Assembly: GCF_006715785.1 (NCBI RefSeq)
Contig: NZ_VFNX01000001.1
Coordinates: 1,564,501-1,628,500 of the forward strand
Origin: Streptomyces puniciscabiei
GTDB taxonomy: Bacteria; Actinomycetota; Actinomycetes; Streptomycetales; Streptomycetaceae
Direction: 5' to 3'
Length of the DNA: 64,000 bases
Both the position numbers and the translations under genes were made by a program. The notes beneath the pieces were generated by a model that saw nothing but the letters and a program-made list of their open reading frames with translations, made no database searches and was not told the origin of the DNA. This document shows, piece by piece, positions 1 to 8,698 of this stretch (position 1 is its first letter; every line of letters begins with the position of its first letter).

Positions 1-454
1 GGCGGGCAAGGCGCCGCAGCGACGGCGGCCGACCTACACCCCAGCAGTCCGGTGCCCGCGCGCCACGAAGCCCAAAGGGTCGTACAGTCACGGCGGGCAA
101 GGCGCCGCAGCGACGGCGGCCGGCCTACGCCCCAGCAGTCCGGTGCCCGCGCGCCACGAAGCCCAAGGGGTCGTACGGTGACGGCGGGCAAGGCGCCGCA
201 GCGACGGCGGCCGGCCTACGCCCCAGCAGTCCGGTGCCCGCGCGCCACGAAGCCCAAGGGGTCGTACGGTGACGGCGGGCAAGGCGCCGCAGCGACGGCG
301 GCCGGCCGACGCCCCAGCGGCCGGGAGGCCACACGCCGCGATGCCCGAGGGGTCGTACGGTGAGGCAGGGCCCGGGGCCGCAGCGACGGTGGCCGGCCTA
401 CACCCCGGCGGTCCGGTGCCCGCGCGCCACGAAGCCCAAGGGGGCGTACGGTGA
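1..454. repeat. 91-bp tandem direct repeats, about five copies
   Basis: Five head-to-tail copies begin near 1, 92, 183, 274 and 364. The first four spacings are 91, 91, 91 and 90 bp. Each copy contains the strings GGCGCCGCAGCGACGGCGGC, GTGCCCGCGCGCCACGAAGC and GTCGTACGGTGACGG. Copies 2 and 3 are nearly identical; copy 4 has diverged in its second half and copy 5 at both ends. The last copy ends exactly at the GTG start of the ABC transporter, so every copy repeats a GGTGA start/stop context. The array may extend upstream of the window. Because 91 is not a multiple of three, the frame shifts in each unit, so repeated protein domains are unlikely. Confidence 0.9.
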
Positions 455-2232
455 CGGTGGGTGAGGGGCTGCTGCCGGTGGCAGGGCCGGCCCGGGTGCG
501 GCGGGCCGCGCTGCGGCTGGTGCGGGCCGACGGGCGGGCGTTCGCCGCCGCGCTGCTGCTGAACACGCTGGCGGCGGGGGCCGGGCTGGTCGGGCCGTGG
601 TTGGTCGGGCGGATCGTGGACGAGGTGCGGGGCGGGCAGGGGACCGGCGCGGTGGACCGGCTCGCGCCGTGGATCCTGGTGTGCGCGCTGGCCCAGCTGC
701 TGCTGGCCCGCTGGGCGCGTTACGTCGGGTACCGGTTCGGGGAGCGGACGCTGGCCCGGGTGCGCGAGGAGTACGTCGAGCGGGTGCTGGCGCTGCCGGC
801 GTCCGTGGTGGAGCGGGCCGGCACCGGCGATCTGACCGCGCGCGGCACGGCGGACGTGGCGATCGTCGGCACCACCCTGCGGGACGTCGGCCCGGAGCTG
901 CTGGTCAGCGCCGTGCAGGCACTGTTCGTCCTGGTGGCGGTGTTCGCGCTCGACCCGCTGCTGGGGGCGTTCGGGCTGCTCGGGCTGACCCCGATCTGGC
1001 TGGCGCTGCGCTGGTATCTGCGGCGGGCCCGGGACGGCTATCTCGCCGAGGGCGCGGCCACCTCCCAGGTCGCGGAGATCATCGCCTCGACGGCGGCCGG
1101 CGCCCGGACGGTCGAGGCCTTCGGGCTGCGGGGGCGACGGGTGGCGGCGAGCCGGGACGCGCTGGAGGAGGCCCGCCGTACCCGTCTGTACACGCTGTTC
1201 CTGCGCACGATGTTCTTCCCGGCGGTCGAGGTGACGTACACCGTGCCCGTGGTGGGCGTACTGCTGCTCGGCGGCTGGCTGCACCAGCGGGGCGCGGTCG
1301 GCGTCGGCGCGGTGGTGGCGGCGGCACTGTACCTGCGGCAGTTCACCGAGCCGCTGGACCAGATCCTGATGCGCGTGGAGCAACTGCAGAGCAGCAGCGC
1401 CTCGTTCGCCCGCGTGGAGGGGCTGGCGCAGGCCCCGCGCGGGGAGAGTCCGGCCGGGTCCCCGGTTCCGGCGGACGACCGGATCGACGTGCGCGGGGTC
1501 CGGTACGCCTACGAGCGCGGCGGCGAGGTGCTGCGCGGGGTGGACCTGACGGTACGGTCCGGGGAGCGGCTGGCGGTGGTGGGCCCCTCCGGCGCCGGGA
1601 AGACGACCCTCAGCCGGCTCCTCGCGGGCATCGACCGGCCCGGCACGGGCGAGGTGACGGTGGGCGGGGTGCCGGTGGCCGAGCTGGCGCCGGAGCTGCT
1701 GCGCCGCCAGGTGGTCCTGGTGACACAGGAACACCATGTGTTCCACGGCACGGTCCGCGACAACCTGCTGATCGCCGAGCCGGAGGCCACGGACGAGGAG
1801 CTGTGGGCGGCGCTCGCGACGGTCGGGGCCGACGACTGGGTCCGGGCCCTGCCGGACGGCCTCGGCACCCGGCTGGGCGCGGGCGGCCGCGCAACCGACG
1901 GCTCCCAGGCGCAGCAACTCGCCCTGGCGCGGGTGGTGCTGGCCGACCCGCACACGCTGATCCTGGACGAGGCGACCGCGCTGCTGGACCCCACGACGGC
2001 CCGGCACGCCGAACACGCCCTCGCCGCCGTCCTCCAGGGCCGTACGGTCATCGCCATCGCACACCGGCTCCACACCGCCCACGACGCCGACCGGGTGGCG
2101 GTCATGGAGGACGGCCGTCTGACGGAACTGGGCACCCACGAGGACCTGGTGACGGCCGGCGGCGCCTACGCGAACCTGTGGCGGACCTGGCACGGGGATA
2201 CCGGCGAGGCTCCCAACTCCCTTGTCGGGTAA
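451..2232 (+). CDS. ABC transporter half: fused permease and ATP-binding protein
   Basis: This 593-residue protein has the ABCB-type exporter layout: a six-helix membrane domain (about residues 25-320) followed by a nucleotide-binding domain (about 350-580). The NBD shows Walker A (GPSGAGKTT), Walker B (LILDEATALLD) and the switch histidine (IAIAHRLH). The family signature LSGGQ is replaced by TDGSQ, followed by AQQLALAR, so one composite ATP site may be weakened; this is common in heterodimeric actinobacterial exporters. A partner half-transporter would be expected just upstream, outside the window. The GTG at 451 sits in a GGTGA context identical to those in the upstream repeats, which suggests translational coupling to a preceding frame. 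The substrate cannot be told. Confidence 0.9.
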   Translation: MTVGEGLLPVAGPARVRRAALRLVRADGRAFAAALLLNTLAAGAGLVGPWLVGRIVDEVRGGQGTGAVDRLAPWILVCALAQLLLARWARYVGYRFGERTLARVREEYVERVLALPASVVERAGTGDLTARGTADVAIVGTTLRDVGPELLVSAVQALFVLVAVFALDPLLGAFGLLGLTPIWLALRWYLRRARDGYLAEGAATSQVAEIIASTAAGARTVEAFGLRGRRVAASRDALEEARRTRLYTLFLRTMFFPAVEVTYTVPVVGVLLLGGWLHQRGAVGVGAVVAAALYLRQFTEPLDQILMRVEQLQSSSASFARVEGLAQAPRGESPAGSPVPADDRIDVRGVRYAYERGGEVLRGVDLTVRSGERLAVVGPSGAGKTTLSRLLAGIDRPGTGEVTVGGVPVAELAPELLRRQVVLVTQEHHVFHGTVRDNLLIAEPEATDEELWAALATVGADDWVRALPDGLGTRLGAGGRATDGSQAQQLALARVVLADPHTLILDEATALLDPTTARHAEHALAAVLQGRTVIAIAHRLHTAHDADRVAVMEDGRLTELGTHEDLVTAGGAYANLWRTWHGDTGEAPNSLVG

Positions 2233-2320
2233 GGGCGTTGCGGGTACCGCCGAGCCCCCCTGTCCCCTGCCCTGGTGACCGGATCCGTATATCGAACATG
2301 AACATCCGGTCAACGGACCA

Positions 2321-2379
2321 TTTCCGGCCAACTTTATGACGCGGTCCTGACAGGAATGGTGATCCCCTGTCACTCTTCC
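2321..2379. promoter_or_regulatory. Upstream module shared with the second metalloprotease, copy A
   Basis: This 59-bp stretch aligns with 4677-4735 upstream of the paralogous protease. Shared blocks in order are TTTCCGGCCAAC, CCTGACA, CCCCTG, TGTCAC and CTTCC. It lies about 150 bp before the protease start. Conservation of non-coding blocks in both copies suggests a common promoter or operator duplicated with the gene. No confident -10 box was identified. Confidence 0.5.
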
Positions 2380-2529
2380 CAGGCCGACTCACAGCAACCC
2401 CACCATCACGTCTGCTTCGTGTGAGCCGGCCTGCACGTGGTTCCGCGTACCGCCCTGTTCTGCCCGGACGCCCCAACCCACCGTCCGGTCTCCCCGGCCG
2501 CGCGACCCGCGGTCACGCAGAAGGAGTCA

Positions 2530-4578
2530 GTGTTGAGAAGCAGTTCCTCTCGCAGACGCACCCCCCACGCGTCCCACCGGCGCACCGCCACCGTCGCCCT
2601 CGCCGGCGTCGCCGCCCTGATCGCCGCCGCCGTCCAGTCGGGCGCGGCCAGCGCCGCACCGGCGAAGCCCGGGCCCGGAAAGACCGACAAGGCCCATGTG
2701 GCCGTGCGGCTCACCCCCTCGCAGCGCGTCGAGCTGATACGCCACGCCGACGCCACCAAGGCCGCCACCGCCCGGTCCCTCGGCCTCGGCGCCCAGGAGA
2801 AGCTGGTCGTCAAGGACGTCGTCAAGGACGCCGACGGCACCCTGCACACCCGCTACGAGCGCACCTACGCCGGCCTGCCGGTGCTCGGCGGCGACCTGGT
2901 CGTGGACAGCGACAAGTCCGGAAAGACCATGGACGTCATCAAGGCCACCCGAGCCTCCGTGAAGGTCGCCGCTCTCACCCCGGCCGTGTCGAAGGCCACC
3001 GCCGAGAAGCAGGCCGTACAGCGCGCCAGGGCCCGGGGCGGGACGAGGTCCGCCGCGGACACCGTCCGCAAGGTGATCTGGGCGGCGACCGGAAGGCCCG
3101 TCCTCGCCTACGAGACGGTCGTCGGCGGCCTCCAGGACGACGGCACCCCCAGCCGGCTGCACGTCATCACCGACGCCACCACCGGCAAGAAGCTCTACGA
3201 GTACCAGGGCATCGAGACCGGCGTCGGCAACACCCAGTACAGCGGGCAGGTGCAGCTCACCACGACCCAGTCGGGCTCGACGTACACGCTGACCGACGGG
3301 GCGCGCGGCGGCCACAAGACGTACAACCTGAACCACGGCACCTCGGGCACCGGGACGCTGTTCTCGCAGAGCAACGACACCTGGGGCAACGGCAGCACGT
3401 CCAACGCGGCCACCGCGGGCGCCGACGCGCACTACGGGGCGCAGGAGACCTGGGACTTCTACAAGAACACCTTCGGCCGCAGCGGCATCCGCAACGACGG
3501 GGTCGCGGCCTACAGCCGCGTCCATTACAGCAGCAACTACGTCAACGCCTTCTGGGACGACAGCTGCTTCTGCATGACCTATGGCGACGGCTCGAACAAC
3601 AACGACCCGCTGACCTCGCTCGACGTGGCCGGCCACGAGATGAGCCACGGTGTCACCGCCAACACCGCGGGCCTGGACTACAGCGGTGAGTCCGGCGGCC
3701 TGAACGAGGCCACCAGCGACATCATGGGCACCGGCGTGGAGTTCTACGCCAACAACGCCAAGGACCCCGGTGACTACCTCATCGGCGAGAAGATCAACAT
3801 CAACGGCGACGGCACCCCGCTGCGCTACATGGACAAGCCCAGCAAGGACGGCGGCTCCGCCGACTACTGGTCCTCGTCGGTCGGCAACCTGGACGTCCAC
3901 TACTCGTCCGGCGTCGCCAACCACTTCTTCTACCTGCTGAGCGAGGGCAGCGGCGCCAAGGTGATCAACGGCGTCAGCTACGACTCGCCGACCGCGGACG
4001 GGCTTCCGGTCACCGGCATCGGCCGGGACAAGGCCCTGCAGATCTGGTACAAGGCGCTCACCACCAAGTTCACCTCCACCACCAACTACGCGGACGCCCG
4101 CACCGGCACCCTCGCGGCGGCCGGCGAGCTGTACGGCACCTCCAGCACCGAGTACAAGGCGGTGCAGGACGCCTGGGCGGCCGTGGCGGTCGGGTCGCGC
4201 TCCGACGGCGGCGGTGGCGGGGGCGGCGGCACGACGTACGAGAGCAACACCTCCGTCGCCATCCCGGACAACGGGCCGGCCGTCACCTCCGGCATCACGG
4301 TCTCCGGCAGGAGCGGAAACGCGCCGGGCAACCTCCAGGTGTACGTCGACATCACGCACACCTGGCGGGGGGACCTGGTGATCGACCTCGTCGGCCCCTC
4401 GGGCACCGCCTACCGCCTGAAGAACTTCAGCTCCTCGGACTCGGCGGACAACGTGAAGCAGACCTTCACGGTCAACGCCTCCGCCGAACCGGCCAACGGA
4501 ACCTGGACGCTGAGGGTGCAGGATCAGGCCACCTACGACACCGGAACGATCAACGGCTGGAAGCTGACGTTCCCGTAA
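2530..4578 (+). CDS. Secreted M4 (thermolysin-like) zinc metalloprotease with C-terminal P domain
   Basis: The 682-residue preproenzyme starts with a Ser/Arg-rich signal peptide that ends near an Ala-Ser-Ala motif. An FTP/PepSY propeptide follows (about residues 60-225). The catalytic M4 domain has HEMSH at 369-373 and the third zinc ligand Glu393 in GLNEATSD, with the same 24-residue spacing as thermolysin. A run of eight glycines then leads to a P/Homo-B domain (about 575-682), which in convertases and some M4 enzymes aids folding or substrate binding. AAGGAG at 2521-2526 serves either GTG 2530 or TTG 2533; an upstream in-frame GTG at 2437 is rejected because it would precede the signal peptide. 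A hairpin terminator follows. The role is extracellular protein degradation. Confidence 0.93.
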   Translation: MLRSSSSRRRTPHASHRRTATVALAGVAALIAAAVQSGAASAAPAKPGPGKTDKAHVAVRLTPSQRVELIRHADATKAATARSLGLGAQEKLVVKDVVKDADGTLHTRYERTYAGLPVLGGDLVVDSDKSGKTMDVIKATRASVKVAALTPAVSKATAEKQAVQRARARGGTRSAADTVRKVIWAATGRPVLAYETVVGGLQDDGTPSRLHVITDATTGKKLYEYQGIETGVGNTQYSGQVQLTTTQSGSTYTLTDGARGGHKTYNLNHGTSGTGTLFSQSNDTWGNGSTSNAATAGADAHYGAQETWDFYKNTFGRSGIRNDGVAAYSRVHYSSNYVNAFWDDSCFCMTYGDGSNNNDPLTSLDVAGHEMSHGVTANTAGLDYSGESGGLNEATSDIMGTGVEFYANNAKDPGDYLIGEKININGDGTPLRYMDKPSKDGGSADYWSSSVGNLDVHYSSGVANHFFYLLSEGSGAKVINGVSYDSPTADGLPVTGIGRDKALQIWYKALTTKFTSTTNYADARTGTLAAAGELYGTSSTEYKAVQDAWAAVAVGSRSDGGGGGGGGTTYESNTSVAIPDNGPAVTSGITVSGRSGNAPGNLQVYVDITHTWRGDLVIDLVGPSGTAYRLKNFSSSDSADNVKQTFTVNASAEPANGTWTLRVQDQATYDTGTINGWKLTFP

Positions 4579-4608
4579 ACCGACGGCCAAAAGCCCGGGA
4601 ACTGGGGT

Positions 4609-4637
4609 CCGTCCGAGGGTCCGGCACCCTCGGACGG
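4609..4637. terminator. Hairpin terminator after the first metalloprotease
   Basis: A perfect 12-bp stem, CCGTCCGAGGGT pairing with ACCCTCGGACGG around a 5-nt loop, lies 31 bp past the stop codon. There is no T-tract, as is usual in Streptomyces. Confidence 0.75.
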
Positions 4638-4676
4638 CACCGGTTAACACCCCTGAAATGTTTCCCGGACAGTCGC

Positions 4677-4735
4677 TTTCCGGCCAACATCACTTCAGGG
4701 ACCTGACATGTACGCGCCCCTGATGTCACCCTTCC
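4677..4735. promoter_or_regulatory. Upstream module shared with the first metalloprotease, copy B
   Basis: This is the counterpart of 2321-2379, with the same blocks in the same order and the same 59-bp length. It ends about 80 bp before the GTG of the second protease. Confidence 0.5.
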
Positions 4736-4815
4736 TTCACCCGCCGCAGAGCTTCACCCCACCTCTCCGGCCAGTAACCCCACGCTGACCGGACTCCCCA
4801 CGAGAAGGAGCTTGC

Positions 4816-6471
4816 GTGACCCCCCGCTACACGCGTCACAAGCGCGCCACCCTGGCCATCGCCACCGCCGTCGCCGCCGGAGCCCTGCTCTCCACGGGTC
4901 TGACCACGACCGCCACCGCGGCCGGCGCCGGCAAGAGCGGCGCGACCCTCGCCGCCGCCCCCGCCGCGCTGTCCGACTCGGCCCGTGTCTCCCTGATACA
5001 GAAGGCGCAGGCCGACGCCGACCGCACGGCGCAGCAACTCGGCCTCGGCGCCAAGGAGAAGCTGGTCGTCAAGGACGTCGTCAAGGACGTCGACGGCACC
5101 GTCCACACCCGTTACGAGCGCACCTACGCCGGCCTGCCGGTGCTCGGCGGCGACCTGGTCGTCCACACGGCCAAGTCGGGCAGGACCGAGGGCGTCACCA
5201 AGGCGAACCAGGCGGCCATCAAGGTGGCCTCGCTCAAGCCGCAGATCACCGCCGCCAAGGCCGAGAAGCAGGCGGTGTCCGCCGCCAAGACCCTCGGCTC
5301 CGCCAAGTCCACCGCGGACGGCGCGCGCAAGGTGATCTGGGCCGGTTCCGGCAAGCCCGTCCTCGCCTACGAGACGATCGTCGGCGGCCTGCAGGACGAC
5401 GGCACCCCGAACCAGCTGCACGTCATCACCGACGCCGCCACCGGCAAGAAGCTGTTCGAGTACCAGGGCATCGAGAACGCGACCGGCACCGGAAAGACCC
5501 TGTACTCCGGCACCGTCAGCCTCACCACCACGCAGTCGGGCTCGTCGTACAACCTGACCGACGCCACGCGCGGCAGCCACAAGACCTACAACCTGGCCCG
5601 CAAGACGTCCGGCAAGGGCACGCTGGTCAGCAACTCGACCAACACCTTCGGCACCGGCACCGCCTCCACCTCCTCCTCCGACCAGACCGCGGCCGCCGAC
5701 GCCGCCTACGGCGCGCAGGAGACCTGGGACTTCTACAAGTCCACGTTCGGCCGCAGCGGCATCAAGAACGACGGTGTCGGCGCCTACTCCCGCGTCCACT
5801 ACGGCAGCTCGTACGTCAACGCCTTCTGGGACGACAGCTGCTTCTGCATGACCTACGGCGACGGCCAGGGCAACGCCGACCCGCTGACCTCGCTGGACGT
5901 GGCCGGCCACGAGATGAGCCACGGTGTCACCGCCAACACGGCGGGCCTGGACTACAGCGGTGAGTCCGGCGGCCTGAACGAGGCCACCAGCGACATCATG
6001 GGCACCGGCGTGGAGTTCTACGCCAACAACGCCAAGGACCCCGGTGACTACCTCATCGGCGAGAAGATCAACATCAACGGCGACGGCACCCCGCTGCGCT
6101 ACATGGACAAGCCCAGCAAGGACGGCGGCAGCGCCGACTACTGGTCCTCGTCGGTCGGCAACCTGGACGTCCACTACTCGTCCGGCGTCGCGAACCACTT
6201 CTTCTACCTCCTCTCGGAGGGCAGCGGTTCGAAGACGATCAACGGGGTGACGTACAACTCGCCCACCTCCAACGGCTCCACGGTCACCGGCATCGGCCGG
6301 GACAAGGCGCTGCAGATCTGGTACAAGGCGCTGACCACGTACTTCACGTCGACGACGAACTACAAGGCGGCCCGCACGGGCACCCTGAGCGCGGCGGCGG
6401 CGCTGTACGGCTCCAGCAGCACCGAGTACAAGGCGGTGGCCGCGGCCTGGTCGGCGGTCAACGTCAACTAG
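4816..6471 (+). CDS. Secreted M4 (thermolysin-like) zinc metalloprotease, paralogue without P domain
   Basis: The 551-residue protein has the same order as its neighbour: signal peptide (about 1-35), FTP/PepSY propeptide (about 55-215) and M4 catalytic domain (about 240-551). HEMSH is at 365-369 and the third zinc ligand is Glu389. From HEMSH to the catalytic histidine region (VHYSSGVANHFF) it is almost identical to the first copy; the propeptide and substrate-side regions differ more. It stops directly after the M4 domain, so the P domain is absent. AGAAGGAG at 4803-4810 precedes the GTG at 4816 with good spacing. The pair looks like a local tandem duplication that includes the promoter region. 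Confidence 0.93.
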   Translation: MTPRYTRHKRATLAIATAVAAGALLSTGLTTTATAAGAGKSGATLAAAPAALSDSARVSLIQKAQADADRTAQQLGLGAKEKLVVKDVVKDVDGTVHTRYERTYAGLPVLGGDLVVHTAKSGRTEGVTKANQAAIKVASLKPQITAAKAEKQAVSAAKTLGSAKSTADGARKVIWAGSGKPVLAYETIVGGLQDDGTPNQLHVITDAATGKKLFEYQGIENATGTGKTLYSGTVSLTTTQSGSSYNLTDATRGSHKTYNLARKTSGKGTLVSNSTNTFGTGTASTSSSDQTAAADAAYGAQETWDFYKSTFGRSGIKNDGVGAYSRVHYGSSYVNAFWDDSCFCMTYGDGQGNADPLTSLDVAGHEMSHGVTANTAGLDYSGESGGLNEATSDIMGTGVEFYANNAKDPGDYLIGEKININGDGTPLRYMDKPSKDGGSADYWSSSVGNLDVHYSSGVANHFFYLLSEGSGSKTINGVTYNSPTSNGSTVTGIGRDKALQIWYKALTTYFTSTTNYKAARTGTLSAAAALYGSSSTEYKAVAAAWSAVNVN

Positions 6472-6497
6472 CCGGATCCGGACGGCATTCGGTGATC

Positions 6498-6535
6498 GGG
6501 CGGTACCCGGGCGGAGGGCGTCCCGGGTACCGCCC
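6498..6535. terminator. Strong hairpin terminator after the second metalloprotease
   Basis: A perfect 14-bp stem, GGGCGGTACCCGGG with CCCGGGTACCGCCC, encloses a 10-nt loop and begins 26 bp after the stop codon. It ends only 14 bp before the next gene, leaving almost no room for a leader there. Confidence 0.8.
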
Positions 6536-6549
6536 TACCCTTGTGACCC

Positions 6550-7071
6550 ATGTCCCCGGCGCCCTTCACCTACGAGCCGGTCGGCGCGACCCGCGACGAC
6601 CTGACGTACTGCCCGCCCGGCTTCCACCCCATGCTCGTCCGCACCCGCCTCGGCGAGGGCCAGAAGCTCTTCCACCGGGCGGCCGAGGCAGTCCTCACCT
6701 GGGAGATGCACCGCGCCATGGGCGTGGGCATCACCGCCACCGCCGACCGCGCGGCCCCCGGCACCGACGTCACGGTCACCCTGGCGGGCCTGATCAAGGC
6801 CCCCTGCCGCATCATCTGGACGGTGGAGGAACCCCGCCGGGCCGGCTGGGCCTACGGCACGCTGGAGGGCCACCCCGAATGCGGCGAGGAGGCCTTCGTG
6901 GTCGACCGCACCGGCGACGGCACGGTCTGGCTGACGGTGGCGGCCTTCAGCAAGCAGGCCAAGTGGTACGCGAAGGCCGGCGGCCCGGCGACCCGGGGCC
7001 TGCAGCACGCGTACGCCCGCCGCTGCGGGGCGGTGCTGCGCAGGCTGTGCGAGGGGCTGTCCGAGGTATGA
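6550..7071 (+). CDS. DUF1990 family protein
   Basis: The 173-residue soluble protein matches the DUF1990 pattern, with an N-terminal FTYEPVGATR segment, the motif WEMHRAMGVG in the middle, and a C-terminal FSKQAKWYAKAGGP segment. The function is unknown; a SRPBCC-like ligand-binding fold has been suggested for the family. No ribosome-binding site precedes the ATG. A TACCCT -10-like box at 6536-6541 lies 8 nt before it, so the transcript may be leaderless. The stop codon overlaps the start of the next gene (ATGA), so the two are probably cotranscribed and coupled. Confidence 0.75.
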   Translation: MSPAPFTYEPVGATRDDLTYCPPGFHPMLVRTRLGEGQKLFHRAAEAVLTWEMHRAMGVGITATADRAAPGTDVTVTLAGLIKAPCRIIWTVEEPRRAGWAYGTLEGHPECGEEAFVVDRTGDGTVWLTVAAFSKQAKWYAKAGGPATRGLQHAYARRCGAVLRRLCEGLSEV

Positions 7072-7406
7072 CCCGCAGAGCACTCCTCGTCCCCCTGCAG
7101 ACAGCAGCGGCCGCCGTACTGCTGATGGCCCACCTGGCCTGGAGTTCCGACACCTTCCAGCACTGCCGGTACCTGGGCCCCTCGACCCGCATGTACCTCA
7201 CCTCGTGGGCCGGCCTCACCTGCGCCCTGGGCTCCCTGCTGCTCTTCACCACCCTCCCCCGGACCGAACGCCGCGGCCTCGCGGCGGTGTCCGCGGTGCT
7301 GGGCGTACTGCTGGCATTCGCGCTGCTGATGACCACCTACTGGCTGTACGCCCCGGACCCGTCCGGCGGGTACGACTGCTCGGGGCTGCACCTGCTCGTG
7401 CGGTAG
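7068..7406 (+). CDS. Small integral membrane protein
   Basis: The 112-residue protein has three predicted membrane segments: about residues 8-25, 43-62 and 72-92. There are polar connectors and a Cys-containing C-terminal tail, with cysteines near positions 32, 51 and 103. The ATG overlaps the DUF1990 stop by 4 bp, which fixes the start. I do not recognise the family. Coupling to the DUF1990 gene suggests a joint function, but none can be assigned. Confidence 0.7.
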   Translation: MTRRALLVPLQTAAAAVLLMAHLAWSSDTFQHCRYLGPSTRMYLTSWAGLTCALGSLLLFTTLPRTERRGLAAVSAVLGVLLAFALLMTTYWLYAPDPSGGYDCSGLHLLVR

Positions 7407-7487
7407 TCCCACCCGCCGGGGTTGGAATTCGGCCGTCCCGCCCGGCGCCTCACCGTTCCCCGTTGCGATGCGCAATGTGCTGATGTG

Positions 7488-8057
7488 ATGATCCGAGACA
7501 TGTTCGAAAACGGGGGCGCTGCCGAACAGTCGGCGCGAATACGCAGGTCAAGGCTGTACGACTATGTGGACCTGCCCCACGCTGAACAGCAGGAGACGGC
7601 CGGGCCGGAGGCATCCGAGGGAGCGGGTTCGCCTGAGCAGGCAGCGACCTCAACCGATGCCTTGGATGCTGTCGAGCGCCGGCGCCGCGAATTCGCCCTG
7701 CTGCTGGGCGAGTTCCGCCGAACTGCCGTACTCGTCCCTCTCGACGCGGAGAACAACGGACTGCTCACGGTCGACTTCGGTGGCGTGCGCTGGATCTACG
7801 CCTTCTCCAACGAGCACACCATGGCCCGTTTCGCGCTCGCCCGCGGCGAGGCGGGCCGGGAGTGGGAGTACCAACGGTGGCTCGGGGCGCGGCTGCTGGA
7901 TGCGGCGGTTCCGGCGGTGGGGGTGCCGTGCGGGGTGGCGCTGGATGTGGGATCCGAGGATGAGGGCGCGCTGTTTCCGCCGGTGCGCGGGATCGTGCCG
8001 GACGCAGTGGCGGTGGACATCGAGGCACGGGCGACAGCGACGGGGGATGCGCGGTGA
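7488..8057 (+). CDS. SseB-family N-terminal domain protein
   Basis: The 189-residue protein has an acidic, low-complexity N-terminus (about 1-60) and an SseB-like domain (about 65-185). Typical segments are GEFRRTAVLVPLD, GGVRWIYAFSNE and ALDVGSEDEGALFPP. In Streptomyces, SseB-like proteins often sit beside ESX/T7SS-type or polymorphic toxin genes, though their role is not established. The stop overlaps the next gene (GTGA), so it leads the toxin operon. The start is uncertain: ATG 7488 and ATG 7500 are both possible and neither has a clear ribosome-binding site; an ATG at 7422 gives a non-conserved extension. Confidence 0.75.
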   Translation: MIRDMFENGGAAEQSARIRRSRLYDYVDLPHAEQQETAGPEASEGAGSPEQAATSTDALDAVERRRREFALLLGEFRRTAVLVPLDAENNGLLTVDFGGVRWIYAFSNEHTMARFALARGEAGREWEYQRWLGARLLDAAVPAVGVPCGVALDVGSEDEGALFPPVRGIVPDAVAVDIEARATATGDAR

Positions 8058-8698
8058 CCGGTGAACGCGGCAAGGACCTGAAGACGGAAGGTCTGGCGCT
8101 GATCGCCAAGGGCCTGACCGATGCCCTGGCGGAATTGAAGGACATCGGCATGATCGGCGAGGCCGGCGCCGGGCGTGGGTTCAACGAGATCGCCCTGTCC
8201 GGCATGGAGTTGGGGCACGAGGGGCTGACCGGCGAGTTCCAGTCGTTCTGCGACCGCTGGGAGTGGGGCGTGCGGACGCTGATCATCGAGGGCAACAACT
8301 TCGCCCACGACACGGGACTTGCGGCTGGTACCTACTACGAGACCGATCAGTATGTCAGCGGCGCGTTGAAGGTCGGTGCGAACTCGCTGGTAGGCAACCC
8401 GCATGCCTCCGAAGCAGACGTCGAGAAGATGAGCTGGGGCCAGTGGGCCGACAGCACGGCGGACGCCTACACCCACCCGGACTACAGCGAGAAGTCCTTC
8501 GACAAGGCGTGGGACACCAGCAAGCAGGCCTGGATGGCCAACGGGCGGGACTTCATGCACTCGCAGGCAGCCGAGAACATGGGCGTCCGGCCAGCCGGTA
8601 TCTCGGATGCCGAGTGGAACAAGTACGTCGACACAGTCTTCCCCGCCTCTCCACAGGCCGGCGCCCAGGGCGCCGGGCAGCAGGGCGGTGAGGGCTGA
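8054..8698 (+). CDS. Putative ESX/T7SS-associated helical protein upstream of RHS toxin
   Basis: The 214-residue protein is helical and Ala/Gly/Glu-rich, with repeated Trp-containing motifs (DRWEWGVRTL, MSWGQWADS, KQAWMANG) and no signal peptide or membrane segment. In actinobacteria, proteins of this kind precede WXG/RHS toxins and probably act as secretion partners or chaperones. That role is inferred from position, not from a recognised domain. The GTG overlaps the SseB-like stop by 4 bp, and its TGA shares one base with the ATG of the toxin gene, so translation of all three is coupled. Confidence 0.65.
   Translation: MTGERGKDLKTEGLALIAKGLTDALAELKDIGMIGEAGAGRGFNEIALSGMELGHEGLTGEFQSFCDRWEWGVRTLIIEGNNFAHDTGLAAGTYYETDQYVSGALKVGANSLVGNPHASEADVEKMSWGQWADSTADAYTHPDYSEKSFDKAWDTSKQAWMANGRDFMHSQAAENMGVRPAGISDAEWNKYVDTVFPASPQAGAQGAGQQGGEG

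Noticed and set aside
1..454. Repeat array as CRISPR
   Set aside because: Units are contiguous with no unique spacers, 91 bp long, and no cas genes are nearby.
88..2373. Long open frame antisense to the ABC transporter
   Set aside because: Low-complexity Gly/Arg/Pro protein caused by third-position G/C bias; no motifs, and the sense gene is clear.
2437..2529. Upstream GTG start of the first metalloprotease
   Set aside because: It would place about 31 residues before the signal peptide, and AAGGAG points to 2530/2533.
2527..4650. Long open frame antisense to the first metalloprotease
   Set aside because: Val/Gly/Ala-rich shadow frame; same for 4726-6198 opposite the second protease.
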